23,733 nucleotides of DNA from positions 1-23,733 of IMG/VR virus record IMGVR_UViG_3300030099_004557; one strand, written 5' to 3'. The position numbers were made by a program, and so were the translations under genes. Shown piece by piece: positions 1 through 6,343 of the stretch. Source of the DNA: a virus. The stretch's first letter is position 1. Every line of letters begins with the position of its first letter. Under the pieces are notes generated by a model. The model did no database searches. It was not told the DNA's origin and saw only the letters and a list, made by a program, of their open reading frames with translations.

Positions 1-446
1 GTGCGTGGCAGGCCAATCATGTCGAACAAATCACCATGCACTTTGAGATCCTTGTATGTAAGTTGAAACACACGCTCCTTCGGTGATGCCAACTTGTTGA
101 ATGGCCCCGGATGTGATGTAAGGCGCATGCCATGTTCACGGGCAAAGTTGCCGGCTTTCAAGCAGGCTGCAAGAATCTGATTGTAGTCTGGTAATTCCTC
201 CATCTCATACTCGCTGGCCCACGGAATAATATCCGATGACAGACGGTAGAAGTAGATGTCGTTTTCCAGATTCCATTGTAGAATCTTGTAGAGATCTCGC
301 ACGTTCTGCAGAGCAAGTTCGGACGCATACCCAATACCTTTCTCGAAGAACGTTCGCTTGATCATTGTTCTGTTAGTTGTGATGCGTTGCGACTTGGGAC
401 GATTTGAAAACCCCATGTTGATGCAAGCATATCCGTAGTTTCGCAT
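1..446 (-). CDS. uvsE: UV-damage endonuclease UvdE/UvsE, 3' part missing
   Basis: This is the N-terminal 148 or so residues of a UV-damage endonuclease, which nicks DNA 5' of cyclobutane dimers and 6-4 photoproducts. The gene runs off the window edge. Translation from the ATG at 446 gives the family signature in order: an N-terminal GYACIN strand, TTNRT near residues 23-27, YRLSSDIIPW near 67-76 and TSHPGPF near 110-116, matching the TTNRT, IPFASH and SMHPGQ blocks of the Thermus enzyme from memory. A strong Shine-Dalgarno site (complement of 451-460) fixes the start. Oddity: the ASH motif after IPW reads ASE, so a His that I recall as a metal ligand is Glu79 here; His112 is kept. The gene has its own sigma70-type promoter at 475-503, which suggests early expression. 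The family call is confident; activity cannot be judged because the C-terminal metal ligands are outside the window. Confidence 0.88.
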   Translation of the reverse strand, partial: MRNYGYACINMGFSNRPKSQRITTNRTMIKRTFFEKGIGYASELALQNVRDLYKILQWNLENDIYFYRLSSDIIPWASEYEMEELPDYNQILAACLKAGNFAREHGMRLTSHPGPFNKLASPKERVFQLTYKDLKVHGDLFDMIGLPR

Positions 447-474
447 GAATAACCCTCCTTCATGATTATATCTT

Positions 475-503
475 ATTATAAACAATCCGAAGGGTAAAGT
501 CAA
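475..503 (-). promoter_or_regulatory. Consensus sigma70 promoter for the UV endonuclease gene
   Basis: On the minus strand TTGACT (503-498) is followed after exactly 17 bases by TATAAT (480-475), five of six plus six of six consensus positions with optimal spacing. It sits just upstream of the Shine-Dalgarno site and ATG at 446. The -35 box overlaps the TGA stop codon of the upstream small ORF (502-500). A second TATAAT lies at 470-465 but is not properly spaced from this -35. This is the only near-perfect host-type promoter I found in the window, and it implies recognition by unmodified host RNA polymerase. Confidence 0.85.
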
Positions 504-700
504 CCACTTTTTTTATATTCAGACCACATTTTATCTCGGCGCGATATTGCCATAGAAATCATGTAATGTAGCCTAGCCCAATCGGGATTTTTAGATAAAA
601 TCCTCTCTGCAATCTCGCCTGGTTGCGGAAAACCTTCGGGCGTATATTCTAGTGGGACTTTTTCGCATGCTCCACATATGTCGTGATGCGTTTTACTCAT
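500..700 (-). CDS. Small hypothetical protein coupled to uvsX
   Basis: A 66-residue protein that I do not recognise. Its ATG (700-698) overlaps the uvsX stop codon in an ATGA arrangement, the usual sign of translational coupling, and no independent strong Shine-Dalgarno site is visible. It has a CGAC pair of cysteines near residues 9-12, a Pro/Gly-rich stretch (PEGFPQPGE) near 21-29, and a helical, charged C-terminal half with DWARLHYMISMAISRRDKMW near 40-59. There is no signal peptide or membrane segment. A single CxxC is too little to call a zinc site unless the protein dimerises. The stop codon lies inside the next gene's promoter. Position suggests a recombination or repair accessory protein, but that is inference only. 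Confidence 0.6.
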   Translation of the reverse strand: MSKTHHDICGACEKVPLEYTPEGFPQPGEIAERILSKNPDWARLHYMISMAISRRDKMWSEYKKSG

Positions 701-1845
701 TCTTTAACAGGCACAGTAAGATCGTCTTGATCTTCGTAATATGCGCTAGCATCACCCTCTCGTTTATCAAACTTCTGAACAATTTCTTCATCCATAATCT
801 GAATGACGCGGCTTCTGAACTCTTTGTCATTTGTTACCAGTTCGGTCCACTTGGATGGTTGAAACTTTTTTGTGTATCCATCTGTTGTGGATAGAGTATA
901 CCATGCGCCGGCAGATGTTAGACTCTCGGATCCTTTAATTGCATCAAACCAAGACTCTTCATCTCGAATACCAATTTCATTAGTTCCCCATAGAATGCGG
1001 AACGCACATGAGCGACCTTGTGAACCAAAGCGTGATTTCTCCAGCTTTATCTTAACCTCCGAGCCAATTCGAAAGCCCTTTTCATCTTCAATAAATGAAG
1101 ACTTTGCTTTCCGACCAGTGAGCCAGATACGCAACGAATATGCGTAATGCATTGCCTTGCCGCCGGGCGTCATGTAAGGAGTTGTCATAGCAACAATTCG
1201 TGCATTTGGGCCTTGTGGAATATTTGTCTTTAACTGGTTAAGAACAATAAACGTAGCTTGCTTGTCTGCCAGTGGAATAGTCAGCTTCGACATTCCTTTA
1301 GCCAAGATACGTGCTTTAACAGCCATTGACGATTGTGGGTTGAAGTCACCTTCAACGTCAGAGATTGATGGTGTAAATGCCAGTGAATCCCAGATAAGGA
1401 CAAGCTTTTCATCAGTAGCCCCAAGAAGTTCTTCGATAGTCTCTAGAACAAACTCGACAGAGGATGCTTGAACATACATTAAACGGTTCAAATCGCACCC
1501 AGAGCGCTCCAAAAAAGTTGGGTCGATTGCTGACTCGGAATCAAAATATACAACCAATTTACCTTGTTTCTGAGCGTTTGCTGCAATCTGTGCAGCCATG
1601 TAAGATTTGCCTGTTGCTTCTAGTCCAGCAATCTCAGTAACCTTGCCGACTGGAATGCCTGCAACTTGGCCTTTGCAGATGATTGAATCAAGCCACCGAG
1701 AGCCTGTAGGAATCCATTCCTTGACAGAAGTTGGGTTGTCGCCTGTTAGATCGTGTGCAACATTGCGACCAGCCTTCTTGTTCACTAATTTCATCAGATC
1801 TTGCATATCAACACGACCTGCCTTTGGTTTTGCTTTTTTGGCCAT
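697..1845 (-). CDS. uvsX: UvsX/RecA-type recombinase
   Basis: A strand-exchange recombinase that coats single-stranded DNA and pairs it with duplex DNA for phage recombination, repair and recombination-dependent replication. At 382 residues it is close to the usual length (T4 UvsX about 390). The Walker A loop GLEATGKS lies at 74-81, a YFDSE strand with the catalytic Glu at about 100-104, and Walker B LVLIWDS at 148-154. Later come the IVLNQLK strand and the GGKAMHYAYSLRIWL block, equivalent to the RecA GGNALKFYAS segment. The C-terminus is acidic, as in RecA proteins. The ATG at 1845 is preceded by GGAGGG. The leader directly upstream is an intrinsic-terminator-like hairpin (1861-1893) whose U-tract runs almost into the Shine-Dalgarno site, so expression may depend on readthrough. 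It acts with gp32, encoded two genes upstream. Confidence 0.93.
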   Translation of the reverse strand: MAKKAKPKAGRVDMQDLMKLVNKKAGRNVAHDLTGDNPTSVKEWIPTGSRWLDSIICKGQVAGIPVGKVTEIAGLEATGKSYMAAQIAANAQKQGKLVVYFDSESAIDPTFLERSGCDLNRLMYVQASSVEFVLETIEELLGATDEKLVLIWDSLAFTPSISDVEGDFNPQSSMAVKARILAKGMSKLTIPLADKQATFIVLNQLKTNIPQGPNARIVAMTTPYMTPGGKAMHYAYSLRIWLTGRKAKSSFIEDEKGFRIGSEVKIKLEKSRFGSQGRSCAFRILWGTNEIGIRDEESWFDAIKGSESLTSAGAWYTLSTTDGYTKKFQPSKWTELVTNDKEFRSRVIQIMDEEIVQKFDKREGDASAYYEDQDDLTVPVKE

Positions 1846-1860
1846 GGGCCCTCCATAAAA

Positions 1861-1893
1861 AATTAAAAGCGGCAGACTTTACACCGGTCTGCC
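1861..1893 (-). terminator. Intrinsic terminator or leader hairpin ahead of uvsX
   Basis: The minus-strand RNA folds GGCAGAC (1893-1887) with GTCTGCC (1877-1871), seven perfect pairs around a nine-base loop. After two further bases comes a broken U-tract, TTTTAATTTTTT (1868-1857). It follows the stop codon of the Thr/Glu-rich small gene and immediately precedes the uvsX Shine-Dalgarno site. It closely resembles the hairpin at 2163-2200 upstream of the same small gene. Confidence 0.72.
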
Positions 1894-1905
1894 AGCGGCT
1901 GCAGC

Positions 1906-2142
1906 TTATTCTGTTGCGGTTGTTTCAGTAGTCTCGGTAGTCTCAGTTTCAGTAGTAGTCTCATCAACTGCTTCGACCGTTTCGGTTGTTACGGTTCCAG
2001 AAACAGGAACAACTTCAGCCTCTGAAACCGTTTGCGGGTCAAAAGAGCATGTCCCATATGCGGTCGCAACAACAAGTGTTCCTCCCACCACAGCTACCCT
2101 AACTCTCCAACTGGCCCAAGCGGCCTTTAACCAATCTAACAT
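1906..2142 (-). CDS. Small membrane-anchored Thr/Glu-rich protein
   Basis: A 78-residue protein with no family I recognise. It has a short N-terminal amphipathic stretch rich in Trp (MLDWLKAAWASWRVR), then one hydrophobic segment at about 16-30 (VAVVGGTLVVATAYG), a Cys at 32, and a tail of about 40 residues made almost only of Thr, Glu, Val and Ser that ends in repeated TET units. The start is well supported by AAGGAGATATA upstream of the ATG at 2142. The layout suggests a single-pass inner-membrane protein with an acidic, disordered tail outside or inside the membrane. The Cys might be a lipobox remnant (YGTC), but the residues before it do not fit well. The gene sits alone between two related terminator hairpins, like an independent cassette between gp32 and uvsX. 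A host-membrane or exclusion function is possible but unsupported. Confidence 0.72.
   Translation of the reverse strand: MLDWLKAAWASWRVRVAVVGGTLVVATAYGTCSFDPQTVSEAEVVPVSGTVTTETVEAVDETTTETETTETTETTATE
1909..1990 (-). repeat. Degenerate ACT/GAG codon repeats encoding the Thr/Glu tail
   Basis: The 3' end of the 1906-2142 gene is built of short degenerate tandem units (plus-strand variants of tcagtagtc and tcggtagtc) that encode repeated Thr-Glu-Thr. This reads as slippage-type expansion of a disordered tail rather than a separate element. Length variation between related phages would be expected here. Confidence 0.55.
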
Positions 2143-2162
2143 ACTATATCTCCTTCATTGGT

Positions 2163-2200
2163 AAAAATATGGCAGACTATTTTTTATCCCGGCCTGCCAT
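2163..2200 (-). terminator. Intrinsic terminator after gp32
   Basis: The minus-strand RNA pairs ATGGCAGGC (2200-2192) with GTCTGCCAT (2177-2169), nine pairs including one G-U, around a 14-base A-rich loop. The run TATTTTTAC follows. It lies between the gp32 stop codon and the Thr/Glu-rich small gene. The stem and loop share the pattern TGGCAG-CCGG-TAAA-AGTCTGCC with the hairpin at 1861-1893, so the two look like copies of one element. Confidence 0.72.
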
Positions 2201-2224
2201 CGGTGACACAAGAGTCTATTTACT

Positions 2225-2995
2225 TTAGCCAGACATCAATTCATCAAATGCTCGGTCAACACTACTCTTACCGTTGGAGGGACCGTATTTGGCTGTTTCA
2301 GACGAGCGACCTTCTGCAGACGTATCACCAGAAAGTTGCTCATCTAAGATGGCATCGACTTGTTGGGTGCTAAGACGTTCAAAAAGTCCGTCAAAGTCGG
2401 GCATGCGATCAAGGAGGGCGGGGATCGCTTCTGCATCTTCCAACAAGGTGGATGTGTTTCGACGCATCTTTAGACTCGTTTGTGGATATGCACCAGGCTT
2501 ATTAGGCTTGGTGTAGGTAAGGGTGATATCGGTCCCCTCCTTGGAGTCTGTGATATCACCATATTCTGGATCGAGAATATATCCAAGAAGAAGCTCATAG
2601 GCCTGTTTACCGTAGCCGTAAACCTTGATTCCTTCATCTTCTCGACCTCGAACAACGACTGGAGAGAAGTAGCGGGTTCGCACAAAGAGGCTCTTTGCAA
2701 GCTTCTTACTTTCCTCATCGTTGTTGTCAACTCCCTCGCGCCAAAGCTTGGAAGCGAATTCGCAAATTGGGCACTCGTCACCGAAGTTCCGCTTCGGGCA
2801 CATGATGCCTCCCTTGTGATCTCCAACATTATAGTGGAAGAACATTTCCTTCAAGGGGTCGCCATCGTTGGTCGGCACAATACGAATATCAGTGTCGCCC
2901 TCATCTGGCTTGAACCAAACAGACGTGCTGTCTTTCGTTCCCTCGCCACGAAGTGCGGCAAGTTTTTTTCTCATTAGTTCCATATTAATTGACAT
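2225..2995 (-). CDS. gp32: gp32-like single-stranded DNA binding protein
   Basis: The phage single-stranded DNA binding protein, which coats template and recombination intermediates and works with the polymerase and UvsX. At 256 residues it is a little shorter than T4 gp32 (301). The N-terminus (MELMRKKLAAL) resembles the basic segment used for cooperative self-interaction. A zinc site is visible as His60, Cys66, Cys75 and Cys78, equivalent in order to the T4 His-Cys-Cys-Cys set but more tightly spaced. The OB-fold region is rich in aromatics (FFHYN, TRYFSPVVV, VYGYGK). The C-terminus is not the strongly acidic tail of T4; it ends in a Ser-rich linker and FDELMSG. AGGAG lies nine bases before the ATG at 2995. 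The leader holds a hairpin followed by A/U-rich RNA (3028-3042 onward), which could allow self-repression as in T4. Confidence 0.85.
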   Translation of the reverse strand: MSINMELMRKKLAALRGEGTKDSTSVWFKPDEGDTDIRIVPTNDGDPLKEMFFHYNVGDHKGGIMCPKRNFGDECPICEFASKLWREGVDNNDEESKKLAKSLFVRTRYFSPVVVRGREDEGIKVYGYGKQAYELLLGYILDPEYGDITDSKEGTDITLTYTKPNKPGAYPQTSLKMRRNTSTLLEDAEAIPALLDRMPDFDGLFERLSTQQVDAILDEQLSGDTSAEGRSSETAKYGPSNGKSSVDRAFDELMSG

Positions 2996-3027
2996 TAGTT
3001 TTTTCTCCTATTTGTTTGTAAAGTATA

Positions 3028-3042
3028 CTGTGCGTTCCACAG
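3028..3042 (-). promoter_or_regulatory. Leader hairpin of the gp32 gene
   Basis: Five perfect pairs (CTGTG with CACAG) enclose a GAACG loop, 33 bases upstream of the gp32 start codon. Between the hairpin and the start lies A/U-rich, apparently unstructured RNA containing the AGGAG site. T4 gp32 represses its own translation by nucleating on a pseudoknot and spreading over such RNA. I see the hairpin and the unstructured spacer but no downstream complement to the loop, so a pseudoknot is not supported. TATACT at 3027-3022 could also serve as a -10 box, with no convincing -35. Confidence 0.4.
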
Positions 3043-3053
3043 CATCTAATGTA

Positions 3054-3920
3054 TCACTCTTGCTCTAGCTTGTCAAGAGTTTTTTGGTTTTTTTGAACTA
3101 CGTTAGTATGGGCAACGCAGAACCCAAAATCGTTATAAGGTGTTTCATAGATTGCATATGACAGCTTTCGATAAGCATTGCGAGGCTTGTCTTTCAACAT
3201 TCCAACAATTCGTCTATGCAGCCCTCCCTCGGTTTCTAATCTTTCGTTATTGATAGCTAAATAATAACACAGTTCTCTCGGGCTGTCAAGGTCAAAAAGC
3301 CACATTTCTTCAAGATTTTTAACATTAAGACCTGCGATGGAGCGAATCCTGTTTATTTCCGCGGGCTTAGCGACTTGACCAATTTCTGGCTCAGAGTGTG
3401 CAAAATAATTAAGGTGGTGAATTGTTGAGAAGATAAAGTTATTCATGCTGTCATAGTAGCTTTTAATTGGCAAATCTCCCATCGATGCTTCGATATTTAA
3501 ATTTGAGATAAGTGTGATTGAGTTAAGAAGTCCAGAGCGAGAGTATTCTTGCAAAACGCCAAATACAGTGTTTTCAATTAATACAGGAAACCCGGTTAAC
3601 AACTCAGTGTCAGGCTTAATATAAATAACGTCAACTTTCTTTTTATGAAGCTGTTGCAAAACACCCAAAGAGTAATTAGAGCTATATGAACCACCAACAA
3701 TAATAAACTGTATATGATCGTCAACTTCAGAAAAGAATTTTTTTAAATCTGGTATATTTTGCTCATACTCTTCTGGGTGCTCAAAAGACTTTAATTTGAA
3801 GTTCTTTTTCGAGTTTCGCTTAACACTACTGTTAAGTTTATACACATTATACTGTGGTGTAGAGGCAAAGCATTCCGCAATTGAGCTTGCGGCGTTACCA
3901 AGTCCAATAATCGAAATCAT
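3054..3920 (-). CDS. Putative divergent FtsZ/tubulin-like protein
   Basis: A 288-residue protein with no obvious close family. Its layout matches FtsZ/tubulin by eye. A first strand and glycine loop IIGLGNAASSI lies at 4-14 (compare FtsZ VIGVGGGGGNA). A strand plus Gly-rich loop IIVGGSYSSNYSLG is at 73-86, where FtsZ has its GGGTGTG loop, and a next strand VDVIYIKP at 96-103 matches FtsZ LTVAVVTKP. Long central helices at about 113-170 follow, with a C-terminal strand pair YAIYET and FGFCVAHT at about 255-271. The GGGTGTG motif is degraded and I cannot find the NxDxxD/E catalytic loop, so GTPase activity is doubtful. The alternative is a Rossmann NAD(P)-binding protein, given GLGNAA at the N-terminus. 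Its ATG overlaps the polymerase stop codon (ATGA), so the two are translationally coupled. Fold call is inference from pattern. Confidence 0.45.
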   Translation of the reverse strand: MISIIGLGNAASSIAECFASTPQYNVYKLNSSVKRNSKKNFKLKSFEHPEEYEQNIPDLKKFFSEVDDHIQFIIVGGSYSSNYSLGVLQQLHKKKVDVIYIKPDTELLTGFPVLIENTVFGVLQEYSRSGLLNSITLISNLNIEASMGDLPIKSYYDSMNNFIFSTIHHLNYFAHSEPEIGQVAKPAEINRIRSIAGLNVKNLEEMWLFDLDSPRELCYYLAINNERLETEGGLHRRIVGMLKDKPRNAYRKLSYAIYETPYNDFGFCVAHTNVVQKNQKTLDKLEQE

Positions 3921-5089
3921 ATATCCAACTCATCAAGTGAAAATAAATCTTTACCACCACTCATGTTACACAAATATCCATCTTCAAATTCTGATTTTAT
4001 TTTTTGTATTAAATCTCTATCTTCATCACTATAGTCAATAACTAATTCGTCATGAATAATGAATGAAATAAAAGATTTACGACCCTCTAAGATTTTATCT
4101 ATTTTTACCGCTTTTTCAAGAACCCTATCAGCTGTTGTGCTTTGGATCAAGTAGTTTAAAGCTTTTCTTGGCTCTACCTTAATTTTTCTGTTGTATGGGG
4201 TATTAATATAGCCGTTTATATAATACTTGTCAAGAACTTTTTCCTTATCGTAGAAAGTAGTCTCAATATCATCTGATTCTGGATTGTATAACCAAGCAAA
4301 GAACCTGACCTTACATTCTTCTCGTGTAACTTCTTGTTCAAAGAGATGCAACGTGTTCCATTGGTGTATATCAATATCCGGCTGCGGTTCTCCACTCAGT
4401 TCAAGCAGCGTCCTAACTTCAGCACCGTTGTAATCTAAACTAATAAACAAATCATTAACTGGTTTAGCTATCTTTCTATATTCTTTTTTAACTGTCAATA
4501 TCGGGAAGCTTTCCTTGTTGGTGGTTAACCTTCCGGTCACGGTGCCAAACATATTATAATCAACAAAGCGGTAATTATTTACCAATTCTTGCAGCTTCAT
4601 TCTGTGGATGCTAGATGTCATGAGTTCTCGACAACCATCTACACTTAGGTTTAATTCTTGATATTTTATTTTTTGAAGCAGCTTTTGAACATTCTCTAAG
4701 TGTTGATAATTTTTAGGAATTTGGTAATTTTCAAAGACGTGTTCAGTAATTTTATTTTTTATTTCACAAAATTGAGCCAAAAAATCATGCGGAATCATAT
4801 CGAAAACACAATGGTCGTTCATATTTATTTTGGCAATCTTGAAAGACTTTATGTATGCTGTCATCTTTTTTTGTGCTGCCTCAAGCTCAGGCAAAAGTTC
4901 GTCAGGGCAGCATTCTGCTAAGTTTTTTCCTTCAGCAATAATACTGGCATATTTAATTTTTTCGTTGCTTACTGAACCTGAATATTTCCAAGTTTTAGTA
5001 AGGTTTGTCGGTATATTATCAAAGTGCATTTTACCATCTACATAAACCCCAATGCACTCTGTTTTATCATCAATAGTTTGAAAAATCAC
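3917..5089 (-). CDS. Family A DNA polymerase, polymerase domain only
   Basis: A short DNA polymerase of the PolA family, about 390 residues from a GTG start at 5089. Motifs in that numbering: TGRLTT 185-190; motif A LDYNGAEVR with Asp219 and Glu224; motif B Arg256, Lys260, Phe264 and Tyr268 in the R-x3-K-x3-F-x3-Y spacing of the O-helix; IQSTTAD at 315-321; and motif C IIHDELV with His346, Asp347 and Glu348. All catalytic residues are present. There is no room for the 3'-5' exonuclease or 5' nuclease domains, so proofreading must come from elsewhere, as in Rhodothermus phage RM378 where polymerase and exonuclease are separate genes. The GTG start overlaps the upstream gene by 20 bases. The frame stays open to an upstream start at 5164, but that would overlap by 95 bases; Met46 of the longer frame (5029) is the other option, without a Shine-Dalgarno site. 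Confidence 0.9.
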   Translation of the reverse strand: MIFQTIDDKTECIGVYVDGKMHFDNIPTNLTKTWKYSGSVSNEKIKYASIIAEGKNLAECCPDELLPELEAAQKKMTAYIKSFKIAKINMNDHCVFDMIPHDFLAQFCEIKNKITEHVFENYQIPKNYQHLENVQKLLQKIKYQELNLSVDGCRELMTSSIHRMKLQELVNNYRFVDYNMFGTVTGRLTTNKESFPILTVKKEYRKIAKPVNDLFISLDYNGAEVRTLLELSGEPQPDIDIHQWNTLHLFEQEVTREECKVRFFAWLYNPESDDIETTFYDKEKVLDKYYINGYINTPYNRKIKVEPRKALNYLIQSTTADRVLEKAVKIDKILEGRKSFISFIIHDELVIDYSDEDRDLIQKIKSEFEDGYLCNMSGGKDLFSLDELDI

Positions 5090-6332
5090 TGTTATCGTCC
5101 GTAATAATAATGTTCTCGACTGTTCCTTCTTCAAAGGCCGCCGCCATTTTTGCCCTATCTGCATTAACAGTATATGTCAATGAACCTCGTTTGTCAAATG
5201 TTTTATTGATAATACTTTCGAATTTTTCATTAATAGAATTTGTTGCGCCGGTTGAATTAAAAATTCTGTTTTGTTCTTTTATAATGTTGCTGACCTCGTG
5301 TTCTGGCATCATTGGTTGTTCTTCATATATTCTAATTTTGAGATACAAGTCTACAAAATAACTTGCAGGATATCTTTCAAAAAAATCAGACGGATTATAG
5401 TTTTGCGTTTTAATAGTCATTCTTTTAGTGCTACCGTCATCACAATTTACGGTTTTGTGATATTTTTGTGGTCTAATGTTGTTATATAGATCCAATAACA
5501 TTTTTCCTAATTCTTGCAGCCCTTTTATTGACGCATATGAATATTGTTGCCCTAATATCTGTTCAACATTATTTAATCCATATCTTTTCGCCACCTCGAT
5601 GCAATGCTCAGCGCCAATATCAGCCACGATTCTCCACGGACAGTTATAGTCTATCATAAACCCATAAGAATCACAAGCGTTAACAAAAAACCTCCAATTT
5701 TTACTTTTTACAAAATTATTAATCTTGTCTAAATCATTGTCATAGCTAAGATTTGCAATCTCTATAGCCAAGCCGGTATTTAGAACATTACAATTATTGC
5801 TCTTAATGTAGCCAGTATATGTTAAAGGTTGTTTTGCGGCAGATATTTTGATTATTGGCATCAGCAAATTGATGAACTCATCAAAATCTTTAAATCTAAT
5901 TAGATTTTTTTTGAAATGATTTTTAAGCGCGTTAAAATATACAAGCTTGTATGTCTCATATTGCGCTTCTGGGTCCACATATGCTTTATATGCTTTTAAT
6001 CTAGATAAAAATGGGTCGTTAGCGTCTATTTTTCCCGTTGTCGAGCACTTATCAAACTGCAAAACCATTTCGTTAAACAAATCAGCGACGAAATTTACAG
6101 CTTTTACCGGCTTGAGAGAGTCGGCGGATACGCCCACGTATTTTAACGACGAGTTGGAAACAGTGATCGGCACAAAACGTCGATCCATTCGACCAAACAA
6201 TATCTTTTCTCCATCTAAAAACGAAACAACGTTTTTAAATCTTGAGCCATGAACTAAGTTTTTATACAGTAATCTTTTGTTAAATAAATTTTTTGATGAT
6301 CCTCTGTTTGATTTAGTAAAGTATTTTGACAT
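5070..6332 (-). CDS. Unrecognised 420-residue protein upstream of the polymerase
   Basis: I do not recognise this protein. It is mostly helical, Lys/Asn/Tyr-rich and soluble in appearance, with no signal peptide, membrane segment or enzyme motif that I can name. Noticeable blocks are FVPITVSNSSLKYVGVSADS near 53-72, DPFLSRLKAYKAYVDPEAQY near 105-124, and FFVNACDSYGFMIDYNCPWR near 214-233, the last looking like a conserved core. The acidic C-terminus (TDDNSDFSNY) overlaps the polymerase start. AGGAT precedes the ATG at 6332, and the gap to the hub-like gene is only 11 bases. It is AT-rich like its neighbours. It could be a virion component, because it follows the baseplate genes, or a replication protein, because it overlaps the polymerase. 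It lacks the DEDD-type exonuclease motifs, so it is probably not the missing proofreading subunit. Confidence 0.85.
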   Translation of the reverse strand: MSKYFTKSNRGSSKNLFNKRLLYKNLVHGSRFKNVVSFLDGEKILFGRMDRRFVPITVSNSSLKYVGVSADSLKPVKAVNFVADLFNEMVLQFDKCSTTGKIDANDPFLSRLKAYKAYVDPEAQYETYKLVYFNALKNHFKKNLIRFKDFDEFINLLMPIIKISAAKQPLTYTGYIKSNNCNVLNTGLAIEIANLSYDNDLDKINNFVKSKNWRFFVNACDSYGFMIDYNCPWRIVADIGAEHCIEVAKRYGLNNVEQILGQQYSYASIKGLQELGKMLLDLYNNIRPQKYHKTVNCDDGSTKRMTIKTQNYNPSDFFERYPASYFVDLYLKIRIYEEQPMMPEHEVSNIIKEQNRIFNSTGATNSINEKFESIINKTFDKRGSLTYTVNADRAKMAAAFEEGTVENIIITDDNSDFSNY

Positions 6333-6343
6333 TGTGTTTTATC

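Noticed and set aside
2480-2977. Plus-strand open frame (165 codons) opposite gp32
   Set aside because: Antisense to a recognisable gp32 with an intact zinc site; no Shine-Dalgarno site and no known motif.
3022-3049. Sigma70 promoter for gp32 using TATACT
   Set aside because: The -10 box is good but the best spaced -35 candidates match consensus at only about three positions, and the site overlaps the leader hairpin.
5090-5164. Upstream start for the polymerase
   Set aside because: The added 25 residues are a basic readout of the upstream gene's 3' end with no polymerase-like features; the GTG at 5089 gives the usual short overlap.
5070-6332. The missing proofreading exonuclease of the polymerase
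   Set aside because: No Asp-x-Glu ExoI motif or matching ExoII and ExoIII motifs are visible in the 420-residue protein.
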